Of a stretch of 64,000 bases of DNA, positions 1 through 8,462 are shown piece after piece. This DNA comes from Streptomyces aureus (GTDB lineage Bacteria; Actinomycetota; Actinomycetes; Streptomycetales; Streptomycetaceae). The DNA is taken from positions 1 through 64,000 of the forward strand of contig NZ_JNZD01000019.1 in assembly GCF_000725495.1 (NCBI RefSeq), read 5' to 3'. The translations under genes and the position numbers were made by a program. Below the pieces are notes generated by a model. That model worked only from the letters and a program-made list of their open reading frames with translations. It ran no database searches and had not been told where the DNA came from. How positions within the stretch are numbered: position 1 is the first letter of the stretch; every line of letters starts with the position of its first letter.

Positions 1-1415
1 ACATCCTCGGGCCCCGCCGACAGCGTGTTGTTCGGGCCCTTGCGGTGGCTGGTGCCGATCGGGTGGATCGGCGGGAGGTAGACCACGTCGAAACCCATGT
101 CCGCGATCGCCGGCAGCCGCTCCGCCGCGGTCCGGAACGTCCCGTGCACCGGCCCGCCCACCCCACCGCTCTCCAGACCCGAGAGGCCCTCCGGACCCGA
201 CAGGCTCTCCGAACCCGAGGGGCCCTCCGAACGCGGGAAGAACTCGTACCAGGCCCCGTACAACGCCCGCTCCCGCTCCACCAGCAACGGCAGGGGTTCG
301 GAGGAGGTCACCAGCTCGCGCAGCGGGTGCTCCGCGAGGACGGCGTCCACCTCCGGGGTGAGGGCCGCGGCCAGCCGGGAGGCCACGGGGCGGTCGGTGT
401 CCCGGAGCGCGTCCACGGCGGCGGCCAGCGTCCGCCCGCTTCCGCCCGCCCGGGTCCCTTCCGGCAGACCGGCGGCCGCCCGCTCGTACAACAGGGCGCC
501 CTCCTCCAGCACCAGTTCGGTGTCCAGCCCGGCCGGGATCTTGATGCCCGCGTGGTGCCGCCAGGTGGTGACCGGGTCGCCCCACGCCTCCACCACGTAC
601 GTCCAGCGGCCCTCCGCGCCGGCGCTCACCTTCGCGCCCCAGCGGTCGGTGCCGGGGGCCAGCTCGCGCATCGGCGCCCAGGGACCGGGCCGGCCCTCCG
701 GGTCGCGCAGGACGACGTTCGCGGCGACGGCGTCGTGGCCCTCGCGGAAGACCGTGGCCGAGACCTCGAACTCCTCGCCGACCACCGCCTTCGCGGGACG
801 GCGTCCGTTCTGCACGAGCGGGCGGACGTCGAGGACGGGGATGCGCCCGACGGCGGTCACCGGGGCGGCGGGGGCGAGCGGGCCGTCGGCCGCGTCGGGG
901 GTGCGGGTGGCGGGGACGGACGCCCGGCTCGTCCTCGTGGCGGCCTTGACCGGCTCGGGAGCGGACTTGGCCGCCTTGGCGGTGGTCTTCGCCGACTTCG
1001 GGGCGGCCTTGGCGGTCTTCGGCGCGGCGGACTTGGCCGCCTTCGGCACCGCCGCCTTCGCCGTTCTCGGAGCGGATCCGGCCGTCTTGCTCCTGGGAGC
1101 GGTGCCGCGACGGGGGGACGTTCGCGCGTCGGCCGCGTCGGCGGACGAGGGCTCCGGTGAAGCGTCGGCGGAAGTGCCGGTCGCCGGTGAGCCGGCGGCC
1201 GGGGCATTGGAGCCCGGACCGGTGGTACCGGCGCGCGTCCGGCGCGCGCCGGACGCGGACGCGCCGGGAGCGGACGCTCCCGAGGGAGATCGTTTCTCCG
1301 GTGTCGCGGGCGCGACGGGTGCCGCGGGTGTACGGGGCCCGGCCTCGGCCGTGCTGGTGCGGGGGGTGTCGGGGGTGGTCGTCGGGGGTGGCGACGTGTG
1401 GTGCGTGGCGGGCAT
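1..1415 (-). CDS. glgE: GlgE maltosyltransferase, N-terminal part (C-terminus beyond left edge)
   Basis: Alpha-1,4-glucan:maltose-1-phosphate maltosyltransferase (GH13_3), which extends glucans from maltose-1-phosphate in the cytoplasm. The visible 471 codons cover the N-terminal domain from about residue 189 (GRIPVLDVRP) into the start of the catalytic barrel, ending in FDVVYLPPIHPIGTSHRKGP at the window edge; the catalytic Asp and Glu lie outside. ATG at 1415 is preceded by AGGAG six bases upstream. From memory, S. coelicolor GlgE has only about 20 residues before this core. Here there are about 188, rich in Ala, Pro, Ser and Thr, with a Lys/Ala tract (about residues 115-155) like a histone H1 tail. 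A second insert of degenerate GPEGLSG-type repeats sits near residues 395-415. Identity is secure; the role of the extension is unknown. Confidence 0.95.
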   Translation of the reverse strand, partial: MPATHHTSPPPTTTPDTPRTSTAEAGPRTPAAPVAPATPEKRSPSGASAPGASASGARRTRAGTTGPGSNAPAAGSPATGTSADASPEPSSADAADARTSPRRGTAPRSKTAGSAPRTAKAAVPKAAKSAAPKTAKAAPKSAKTTAKAAKSAPEPVKAATRTSRASVPATRTPDAADGPLAPAAPVTAVGRIPVLDVRPLVQNGRRPAKAVVGEEFEVSATVFREGHDAVAANVVLRDPEGRPGPWAPMRELAPGTDRWGAKVSAGAEGRWTYVVEAWGDPVTTWRHHAGIKIPAGLDTELVLEEGALLYERAAAGLPEGTRAGGSGRTLAAAVDALRDTDRPVASRLAAALTPEVDAVLAEHPLRELVTSSEPLPLLVERERALYGAWYEFFPRSEGPSGSESLSGPEGLSGLESGGVGGPVHGTFRTAAERLPAIADMGFDVVYLPPIHPIGTSHRKGPNNTLSAGPED

Positions 1416-1560
1416 GACCGCTCCTGTCCGCGTCAACGTGGGTGGGCGGATGGGGTGTGGGGAGGTGGGGCCTGCGGGCGTACCGGAGGAGCCTTCCCAC
1501 CCTATGCGGGTGGGCATTCCGGCACTTTGTTAACTACTCACGCGTATGTCTACACACAAG

Positions 1561-1591
1561 ACCGGCCTCGTCCCGGTCAGGCGAGGCCGGT
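1561..1591 (-). terminator. Hairpin terminator after the S8 protease gene
   Basis: ACCGGCCTCG (1561-1570) pairs perfectly with CGAGGCCGGT (1582-1591) around an 11-base loop. It lies 46 bases beyond the protease stop codon and before glgE, which is read in the same direction. No T-run follows, as is usual for Streptomyces terminators. Confidence 0.7.
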
Positions 1592-1636
1592 GTCGTGTGG
1601 CCGAATCACCCTGGTCGTACGAGCTTCACCCCAGGG

Positions 1637-2866
1637 TCAGCCGACGTGCAGGAGCCGGTTCGGCGAACCCGGGCCCGCACCGGAGACCTTCCCCGGCACC
1701 GCCTGTCTCACCAGCGCCTTCGCCACGCGGTCCGGCCTGGCGCGCGGATGGTCCGCCAGATACAGCGCGGCCGCGCCGGCCGCGTGCGGGCTCGCCATCG
1801 ACGTTCCGGAACAGGTGGCTTTGGCCGTGTCCCCGGTGTACGAAGTCGACGTGATGTCCACCCCCGGTGCGAAGAGGTCGAGTGCGGATCCGGTGTCGGA
1901 GAAGCCCGCCCGCGCGTCGCTCCGGTCGGTCGCGCCGACCGTCAGGGCCTGGGCGACCCGGGCCGGGGAGTAGAGCGCGGCCGGCCGCCCCGCGTTGCCG
2001 GCCGCGACCGTGTACGTGACCCCGGAGGCGATGGAGGCCCGGACGGCCGCGTCGAGCCGGCCGTCGGCGGACCCGCCGAGGCTGAGATTGGCGACGGCCG
2101 GCTTCCGGGCGTGCCGGGTCACCCAGTCGATGCCCGCGATGACCTGGGCGGTGGTCCCGGCCCCGTGGTCGTCGAGGACGCGGACGGCGACGAGCCGGGC
2201 CTTCTTGGCCACGCCGTAGGCGCTCCCGGCGATCGTCCCGGCGACCTGGGTGCCGTGACCGTTGCCGTCCTCGGCCGTCCGGTCGCCGTCCACGAAGTCC
2301 CAGCCGTAGCTCGCCCGGCCCCCGAAGCCCCGGTGCGTGACGCGGATGCCGGTGTCGATGACGTAGACGGTCACCCCCCGGCCGGCCGACGCGGGCGGGA
2401 TGTACCGCCGGTCGAGCCTCCGGCCCGGCTGGTCGATCCGGTCCAGGCCCCACGACGGCGGGTTCTCCTGCCCCCGGCTCTGAACCGCGCCGGCGGCCGG
2501 GGGGCGGTCGAACGTCACCCGGGTGTCCGGGACGACGGACGCCACCCGGGGATCCGCCGCGAGCCGCCGGGCCTGTCCCGGGTCGGCCCGCACCGCGAAG
2601 CCGTGGAGCGCGGCGCCGTAGGTCTGGCTGATTCTCGCTCCGTACCGGCCGGCGACCGCCGCCGCCGCGGCCGGCGACGGAGCCCGTATCCCTTCCCTGA
2701 GCGTGACGATGTAGCTGCCGCCGACGGACCCGGGCTCCCCCGCGCCGAGTATCCGTCCCCGGTGAGCCGCCTGCGCGGGCGGAGCCACCGCCGAGAGCAC
2801 CGCGGCCGTGATGATCGCGGTGACCCCCGCCGCCCAGCGCAGACGCCACTTCCTCGTCCGTGCCAT
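1637..2866 (-). CDS. Secreted subtilisin-like serine protease (S8)
   Basis: 409-residue secreted endopeptidase. It has a signal peptide (basic MARTRKWRLR, hydrophobic stretch, cleavage near AQA at about 33), an I9-type propeptide (about 45-130) and a peptidase S8 domain. The catalytic triad is visible: Asp171 in VIDTGI, His204 in NGHGTQVAG and Ser356 in GTSMASPHAAG. An oxyanion Asn lies in VAAGNAG. ATG at 2866 has AGGAGGGG upstream. There is no C-terminal extra domain, so it resembles proteinase K/aqualysin-type streptomycete proteases. It is transcribed toward glgE but separated from it by a hairpin, so it is probably a single-gene unit divergent from glgP. The substrate is unknown; general extracellular proteolysis is likely. 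Confidence 0.95.
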   Translation of the reverse strand: MARTRKWRLRWAAGVTAIITAAVLSAVAPPAQAAHRGRILGAGEPGSVGGSYIVTLREGIRAPSPAAAAAVAGRYGARISQTYGAALHGFAVRADPGQARRLAADPRVASVVPDTRVTFDRPPAAGAVQSRGQENPPSWGLDRIDQPGRRLDRRYIPPASAGRGVTVYVIDTGIRVTHRGFGGRASYGWDFVDGDRTAEDGNGHGTQVAGTIAGSAYGVAKKARLVAVRVLDDHGAGTTAQVIAGIDWVTRHARKPAVANLSLGGSADGRLDAAVRASIASGVTYTVAAGNAGRPAALYSPARVAQALTVGATDRSDARAGFSDTGSALDLFAPGVDITSTSYTGDTAKATCSGTSMASPHAAGAAALYLADHPRARPDRVAKALVRQAVPGKVSGAGPGSPNRLLHVG

Positions 2867-3205
2867 GACCTGAGTTCCCCTCCTCAACTCGGCGCACCGG
2901 GGCCGGAACCGCCCGCTCCGGGCAGGCCGGGCCCTGCGCCACCCGGTGAGCCTCTCGTGCGGTGCGAAGCACCACAAGACCGCCCATGCGGGCAGAATCG
3001 GCCACGCCGTCCGTACGGCGTCCGTGCGGTGTCCGCGAAGGTTGCGTCGATTTCCCGCCGATGTCACACGGTCGGCCCCGATCGGGGGCCGCGCCGCGAT
3101 GCGCCGTGTCGCGAAGGCACCCGCGCCGCTAACGTCGTGGGTGACGAAGGCCGCACAACGCCGTGCGTCCCTCAGCCGCGTACGTCCTCCGTGAAGGTGG
3201 AATTC
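2867..3205. other. Divergent intergenic region between the S8 protease and glgP
   Basis: 339 bases without a credible gene. It must hold the promoters of both flanking genes. A short dyad GGCCCC/GGGGCC lies around 3075-3090 and a possible -10 (TAACGT) lies near 3130, but neither is convincing enough to call as a site. Confidence 0.6.
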
Positions 3206-5824
3206 GTGAAGGCGATCCGCAGATTCACCGTCCGACCCGTTCTCCCCGAAGCCCTTCACCCGCTCAGTGACCTGGCCCGCAACCTGCGCTGGTCCTGGCA
3301 CGCAGAGACCCGCGACCTCTTCCGGTCCGTCGACCCCGAGCGCTGGGCCGCGTGCGGCGACGACCCCGTACGCCTGCTCGGCAGCGTGCCGGCAGCGCGG
3401 CTCGCGGAACTCACCGAGGACAGCCGATTCCTGGGCCGGCTCGCCGAGGTCCGCGACGATCTGCGCGAGTATCTGAGCGGCGACCGCTGGTACCAGACGC
3501 AGACCGCCGGCCTGCCCACGGCCATCGCCTACTTCTCGCCCGAGTTCGGCATCACCGCCGCGCTGCCGCAGTACTCCGGGGGCCTCGGCATCCTCGCCGG
3601 CGACCATCTCAAGGCCGCCAGCGACCTCGGCGCCCCGCTGATCGGCGTGGGCCTGCTCTACCGGCACGGCTACTTCCGCCAGTCGCTCTCCCGCGAGGGC
3701 TGGCAGCAGGAGCACTATCCGGTCCTGGACCCCAACGAACTGCCCGTGGTGCCCCTGACCGAGGCCGACGGCACACCCGCCCAGGTGTCCCTCGCCCTGC
3801 CCGGCGGCCGGGCGCTGCACGCCCGGATCTGGCTGGCCCAGGTCGGCCGCGTCCCGCTGCTCATGCTCGACTCCGACGTCGAGGAGAACGGAGCCGGCGA
3901 ACGCGGTGTCACCGACCGGCTCTACGGCGGCGGCAGCGAACACCGGCTGCTCCAGGAGATGCTCCTCGGCATAGGAGGTGTACGGGCGGTACGGACGTAC
4001 TGCCGGCTGACCGGGCACCCGGAGCCCGAGGTGTTCCACACCAACGAGGGGCACGCGGGGTTCCTCGGCCTGGAACGCATCGCCGAACTCGCCGACCGGG
4101 GACTGGACTTCGACTCGGCGCTGGAGGCGGTCAGGGCCGGCACGGTCTTCACCACCCACACCCCGGTGCCCGCCGGCATCGACCGCTTCGACCGCGAGGT
4201 GGTCGCCCGCCACTTCGGCGCCGACGCCGAACTCCCGCGCATCGAGGTCGAGCGCATCCTCGCCCTCGGCATGGAGACCTATCCCGGAGGCGAGCCGAAC
4301 CTCTTCAACATGGCCGTGATGGGGCTGCGCCTGGGCCAGCGGGCCAACGGGGTCTCCCTGCTGCACGGCCAGGTCAGCCGGGAGATGTTCTCCGGGCTCT
4401 GGCCGGGCTTCGACCCCGAGGAGGTGCCGATCACCTCCGTCACCAACGGCGTCCACGCGCCGACCTGGGTGGCGCCCGAGGTCTTCCGGCTCGGCGCCCG
4501 GCAGGCCGGCGAGCGGCGCACCGAGGACGCGCTGACCGTCGGCGGCTCGGACCGCTGGGACGCGGTGGCCGAGATCGCCGACCAGGAGATCTGGGACCTG
4601 CGCCGGGTGCTGCGGGAACAGCTCGTGACGGAGGTACGGGACCGGCTGCGCGCCTCCTGGCGCCAGCGCGGTGCGGGCACGGCCGAACTCGGCTGGATCG
4701 ACGGGGTCCTCGACCCCGACGTCCTCACCATCGGCTTCGCGCGCCGCGTCCCCTCGTACAAGCGGCTCACCCTCATGCTGCGCGACCGCGACCGGCTCAT
4801 GGACCTGATGCTGCACCCGGAGCGGCCGATCCAGATCGTCGTCGCGGGCAAGGCGCACCCCGCGGACGACGGCGGCAAGCGGCTCATCCAGGAACTGGTC
4901 CGGTTCGCGGACGACCCCCGGGTGCGCCACCGCATCGTGTTCCTGCCCGACTACGGCATGGCGATGGCGCAGAAGCTCTACCCGGGCTGCGACATCTGGC
5001 TCAACAACCCGCTGCGCCCGCTGGAGGCGTGCGGGACCAGCGGGATGAAGGCCGCGCTCAACGGCTGTCTCAACCTGTCCGTCCTGGACGGCTGGTGGGA
5101 CGAATGGTTCCAGCCGGACTTCGGCTGGGCGATCCCGACCGCGGACGGCACCGCGACCGACGACGACCGGCGGGACGAACTGGAGGCCGCGGCGCTGTAC
5201 GAGCTCCTGGAACAGCGGGTGGCGCCGCGCTTCTACGAGCGGGGCCAGGAGGGGCTGCCCGACCGGTGGATCGAGATGGTCCGCCGGACCCTGACCCACC
5301 TCGGCCCGAAGGTCCTGGCGGGCCGGATGGTGCGCGAGTACGTGGAGCGCCTGTACGCGCCCGCGGCCCACGCCCACCGTTCCCTGACCGCCGAGGCGGC
5401 CACGGAGCTGGCGGCCTGGAAGTCCCGGGTCCGCGCCGCCTGGCCGCGGATCAGTGTCGACCATGTGGAGGCGTCCTCGGCGACCGAGACGGCCGAGCTC
5501 GGCACCACGCTGTCGCTGCGGGTGCGCGTCGGCCTCGGCGACCTCGCCCCGGATGACGTGGAGGTGCAGGCGGTCGCGGGCCGGGTGGACGGGGACGACC
5601 GGATCGCGGACGCGGTGTGCGTCCCGCTGAAACCGGCCGGCGGACCCGACCTGGAGGGCCGCTGGGCGTACGAGGGCCCGCTGGCCCTCGACCGCACGGG
5701 CTCCTTCGGCTACACGGTCCGGATCCTGCCGTCCCACCGCCTGCTGGCCTCCGGCGCGGAACTGGGCCTGGTGGCGGTCCCCTCCGAGGAGACCGGGGAG
5801 GGCGCGGGCCTGCTGATGCGCTGA
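3206..5824 (+). CDS. glgP: Alpha-glucan phosphorylase GlgP (GT35, short actinobacterial type)
   Basis: Cytoplasmic PLP-dependent phosphorylase releasing glucose-1-phosphate from alpha-1,4-glucans. 872 residues. The N-terminus (KAIRRFTVRPVLPEALHPLS) is typical of the AlgP/MalP subgroup. The PLP lysine lies in the GTSGMKAALNG motif near residue 613. Other family signatures visible are YFSPEFGI, HTNEGHAGF and SYKR. GTG at 3206 is chosen because AAGGTGG lies just upstream and the protein then begins as in homologues; an in-frame GTG at 3191 is possible. It is divergent from the S8 protease and next to glgE, consistent with a shared role in storage-glucan turnover. It ends at a strong bidirectional hairpin. 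Confidence 0.95.
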   Translation: MKAIRRFTVRPVLPEALHPLSDLARNLRWSWHAETRDLFRSVDPERWAACGDDPVRLLGSVPAARLAELTEDSRFLGRLAEVRDDLREYLSGDRWYQTQTAGLPTAIAYFSPEFGITAALPQYSGGLGILAGDHLKAASDLGAPLIGVGLLYRHGYFRQSLSREGWQQEHYPVLDPNELPVVPLTEADGTPAQVSLALPGGRALHARIWLAQVGRVPLLMLDSDVEENGAGERGVTDRLYGGGSEHRLLQEMLLGIGGVRAVRTYCRLTGHPEPEVFHTNEGHAGFLGLERIAELADRGLDFDSALEAVRAGTVFTTHTPVPAGIDRFDREVVARHFGADAELPRIEVERILALGMETYPGGEPNLFNMAVMGLRLGQRANGVSLLHGQVSREMFSGLWPGFDPEEVPITSVTNGVHAPTWVAPEVFRLGARQAGERRTEDALTVGGSDRWDAVAEIADQEIWDLRRVLREQLVTEVRDRLRASWRQRGAGTAELGWIDGVLDPDVLTIGFARRVPSYKRLTLMLRDRDRLMDLMLHPERPIQIVVAGKAHPADDGGKRLIQELVRFADDPRVRHRIVFLPDYGMAMAQKLYPGCDIWLNNPLRPLEACGTSGMKAALNGCLNLSVLDGWWDEWFQPDFGWAIPTADGTATDDDRRDELEAAALYELLEQRVAPRFYERGQEGLPDRWIEMVRRTLTHLGPKVLAGRMVREYVERLYAPAAHAHRSLTAEAATELAAWKSRVRAAWPRISVDHVEASSATETAELGTTLSLRVRVGLGDLAPDDVEVQAVAGRVDGDDRIADAVCVPLKPAGGPDLEGRWAYEGPLALDRTGSFGYTVRILPSHRLLASGAELGLVAVPSEETGEGAGLLMR

Positions 5825-5847
5825 GGTCCGCGGACCTGACCGCGGTG

Positions 5848-5881
5848 GAAGGGGCGGGCCGTGCGCACGGCCCGCCCCTTC
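5848..5881. terminator. Bidirectional 17-bp perfect hairpin between glgP and the DUF1990 gene
   Basis: A perfect self-complementary element (arms AAGGGGCGGGCCGTGC and its complement, flanked by one more G-C pair) between two convergent genes. It is read as a terminator for both strands. Confidence 0.85.
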
Positions 5882-5909
5882 CTGCCGTGCGGACCGGACC
5901 GGGGCGGCT

Positions 5910-6410
5910 TCAGCTCTCCAGGCCGGCGCAGAGCCGGCGCATGACCTTGCCGCAGCGCTGGGCGTAGGCGCGCTGGAGGCCGCGGGTCGCGGCGCCGCCC
6001 GCGCGGGCGTACCACTTGGCCGCCCGGCTGAAGGCGCTGACCGTCAGCCAGACGGTGCCGTCGCCGGTGCGGTTGACGACGAAAGCTTCTTCGCCGCACT
6101 CGGGATGGCCGCTCAGCGTCCCGTAGGCCCACGCGGTGCGCCGGGGTTCCTCGGCGGTCCAGACTATGCGGCAGGGCGCCTTGATCAGGCCGATGCCGAC
6201 CGTGACGTCGACGCCGGGGGCCGCCTTGTCGGCGTCGCTGACCATGCGGATCCCCATGGCCCGGTGCAGTTCCCAGGTCATCAGGGCCTCGGAGGCGCGC
6301 CGGAACACGGCCTCGCCCTCGCCGATGCGGGAACGGACGTGCAGTCGGTGGAAGCCCGGGGGGCAGCGGTCCTCGCGGGTCGCGCCCACGTCCTCGTACG
6401 TGTACGGCAT
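5910..6410 (-). CDS. DUF1990 (UPF0548) family protein
   Basis: 166-residue soluble protein of the DUF1990 family, whose function is unknown to me. It matches the family in length and pattern: N-terminal YEDVGATRE, a central MGIRMVSDAD stretch, AWAYGTLSGHPECGEEAF, and a C-terminal basic helix with RAYAQRCGKVMRRL. The fold is expected to be START/lipocalin-like, but that is inference. ATG at 6410. No signal peptide or membrane segment. It stands alone between two hairpin terminators. Confidence 0.85.
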   Translation of the reverse strand: MPYTYEDVGATREDRCPPGFHRLHVRSRIGEGEAVFRRASEALMTWELHRAMGIRMVSDADKAAPGVDVTVGIGLIKAPCRIVWTAEEPRRTAWAYGTLSGHPECGEEAFVVNRTGDGTVWLTVSAFSRAAKWYARAGGAATRGLQRAYAQRCGKVMRRLCAGLES

Positions 6411-6423
6411 GGGGGCAAGGGTA

Positions 6424-6461
6424 AGGCGGCACCCGGCACGGTTCCGTGCCGGGTGCCGCCT
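6424..6461 (-). terminator. 18-bp perfect hairpin after the M4 protease gene
   Basis: AGGCGGCACCCGGCACGG and its exact complement enclose a two-base loop. It lies 19 bases past the stop codon of the M4 protease on the minus strand and may also insulate the DUF1990 gene. Confidence 0.85.
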
Positions 6462-6479
6462 CGGTCCGAAGACCTTCCG

Positions 6480-8144
6480 CTAGCTGACGTTGACCGCGGT
6501 CCAGGCCGCCGCCACCGTCGCGTACTCGGTGCTGCTGGAGCCGTACAGCGCGGACGCCGCCGACAGGGTGGCCGTGCGGGCCGCCTTGTAGTTCGTCGTC
6601 GACGTCATGTACGTCGTCAGCGCCTTGTACCAGATCTGCAGGGCCTTGGCCCGGCCGATGCCGGTGACCGTCGAGCCGTTGTAGGTCGGGGAGTTGTAGC
6701 TGACGCCGTTGATCGTCTTCGAACCGCTGCCCTCCGAGAGGAGGTAGAAGAAGTGGTTCGCGACGCCGGACGAGTAGTGCACGTCGAGGTTGCCGACGCT
6801 GGAGGACCAGTAGTTGGCGGAGCCGCCGTCCTTGCTGGGCTGGTCCATGTAGCGCAGCGGGGTGCCGTCGCCGTTGATGTTGATCTTCTCGCCGATGAGG
6901 TAGTCGCCCACGTCGGAGGAGTTCGCCGCGTAGAACTCGACACCGGTGCCGAAGATGTCCGAGGTGGCCTCGTTCAGACCGCCGGACTCGCCCGAGTAGT
7001 TCAGGCCCGCCGTGTTGGCGGTGACGCCGTGGCTCATCTCGTGGCCGGCGACGTCCAGCGAGGTCAGCGGGTGCGTGTTGCCCGAGCCGTCGCCGTAGGT
7101 CATGCAGAAGCAGCTGTCGTCCCAGAACGCGTTGACGTACGCGTTGCCGTAGTGGACGCGCGAGTACGCTCCGACGCCGTTGTTCTTGATGCCGCTGCGG
7201 CCGAAGGTGTTCTTGTAGAAGTCCCAGGTCACCTGTGCGCCGTAGGCGGCGTCGGCGGCCGCGGTCTGGTCGGTGGTGGAGCTGGAGGCCGCGCCGGTGC
7301 CCCAGACGTCGTCCGCGTCGGTGAACAGCGTGCCCGCGGAGGAGCTCGTGCCGTGCGACTTGTTGTACGTCTTGTGGTTGCCGCGGGTGCTGTCGGTCAG
7401 GCTGTACGTCGAGCCGGACAGGGTCGTGTTGAGGGTGACCGTGCCCGAGTAGAGGGTCTTGCCGGTGCCGGTCTCGATGCCCTGGTACTCGTAGAGCTTC
7501 TTGCCGGTGGCCGCGTCGGTGATGACGTGCAGCTCGTTGGGGGTGCCGTCGTCCTGGAGGCCGCCGACGACGGTCTCGTAGGCGAGGGTCGGCTTGCCGG
7601 TGGCGGCCCAGATCACCTTGCGGGGGGCCTGGTCGGCGGTGGTCTTGGCCGAGCCCGCCGCCTTGGCGACGGTCAGCGCCTGCTTCTCGGCCTTGGCCGT
7701 GGTGACCAGCGGCTTGAGGGAGGCGACCTTGATGGACGTCTTGGTCGCCTTGGTCACGCCCTCGGTCCTGCCGGCCTTGCTCTCGTGCACGACGAGGTCG
7801 CCGCCGAGGACCGGAAGTCCGTTGTACGTGCGCTCGTAACGGGTGTGGACCGTGCCGTCGGCGTCCTTGACGACGTCTCTGACGACCAGCTTCTCCTTGG
7901 CTCCGAGGCCTATCTCCTGGGCCGTCTCCGCCTTGGCGGCGTCGGCCTTCTGGATCAGGGCGGTGCGTGCGGAGGCGGAGAGCAGGACGGGCGAACCGGC
8001 CAGGGGGGTGGTCTTGCCGGCGGGAAGAGTCGCCGTCTGGGCGGCGGCACCGGTGGTCAGACCGGTGGCGAGCAGGGCTCCGGCGGCGACAGCGGTGGCG
8101 ATGGCCAGAGTGGTGCGCTTGTGACGCGCGTAGAGGGGAGTCAC
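6480..8144 (-). CDS. Secreted neutral zinc metalloprotease (M4, thermolysin family)
   Basis: 554-residue pre-pro-protein exported and self-processed to an extracellular endopeptidase. Signal peptide 1-35, then FTP and PepSY-type propeptide (about 50-200), then the M4 catalytic domain (about 215-554). The zinc site is complete: His368, Glu369 and His372 in HEMSH and Glu392 in GGLNEATSD; the active-site His is in the later VHYSSGVANHFF block. GTG at 8144 follows AAGGAG. There is no C-terminal P-domain, unlike its neighbour. The next gene upstream on this strand is a close paralogue, so the pair arose by tandem duplication. It probably forms its own unit, with hairpins on both sides. Confidence 0.96.
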   Translation of the reverse strand: MTPLYARHKRTTLAIATAVAAGALLATGLTTGAAAQTATLPAGKTTPLAGSPVLLSASARTALIQKADAAKAETAQEIGLGAKEKLVVRDVVKDADGTVHTRYERTYNGLPVLGGDLVVHESKAGRTEGVTKATKTSIKVASLKPLVTTAKAEKQALTVAKAAGSAKTTADQAPRKVIWAATGKPTLAYETVVGGLQDDGTPNELHVITDAATGKKLYEYQGIETGTGKTLYSGTVTLNTTLSGSTYSLTDSTRGNHKTYNKSHGTSSSAGTLFTDADDVWGTGAASSSTTDQTAAADAAYGAQVTWDFYKNTFGRSGIKNNGVGAYSRVHYGNAYVNAFWDDSCFCMTYGDGSGNTHPLTSLDVAGHEMSHGVTANTAGLNYSGESGGLNEATSDIFGTGVEFYAANSSDVGDYLIGEKININGDGTPLRYMDQPSKDGGSANYWSSSVGNLDVHYSSGVANHFFYLLSEGSGSKTINGVSYNSPTYNGSTVTGIGRAKALQIWYKALTTYMTSTTNYKAARTATLSAASALYGSSSTEYATVAAAWTAVNVS

Positions 8145-8377
8145 GCAAGCTCCTTCTTGTGGGGACGTCCGAGCGGCGTGGGGGCCGGACGAACGGTTGT
8201 GAAGTTGCGGTGCGGGTGAGCCGTGCGGGTGAAGCGTGCCATCCCAGGCGCGTACATGTCAGGAGCCCTTAAGGACCTTGGCCGAAAATCGTCGATCAGG
8301 TGAACAGTTGGGTTCTCCGGCGCCGGACCGGGTGCCGTCAAGCACGGGTCAACGCAAACCTCGTGACGGGCAAAGAA

Positions 8378-8418
8378 GGGCGCCGTCCCGGGGGAGTCGA
8401 ACCCCCGGGACGGCGCCC
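8378..8418 (-). terminator. 17-bp hairpin after the broken M4 paralogue
   Basis: GGGCGCCGTCCCGGGGG and its complement flank a seven-base loop, followed on the minus strand by TTCTTT. The tip reads GGGGGTTCGACTCCCCC on the minus strand, an accidental T-arm look-alike. Confidence 0.85.
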
Positions 8419-8462
8419 GGTGCGCGGCCCGCGCGCGGAACCTCGCCGCGGCGGGAAGCGGT

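Noticed and set aside
1637..5737. A 1366-codon open frame on the minus strand running antisense through glgP
   Set aside because: Only its last 409 codons (S8 protease) show family motifs, a signal peptide and a ribosome site; the upstream part is the antisense shadow of glgP.
8378..8418. T-arm-like sequence GGGGGTTCGACTCCCCC on the minus strand, suggesting a tRNA 3' end
   Set aside because: No anticodon arm, D-arm or acceptor stem can be built; the flanking bases simply extend one long perfect hairpin placed as a terminator behind the broken M4 gene.
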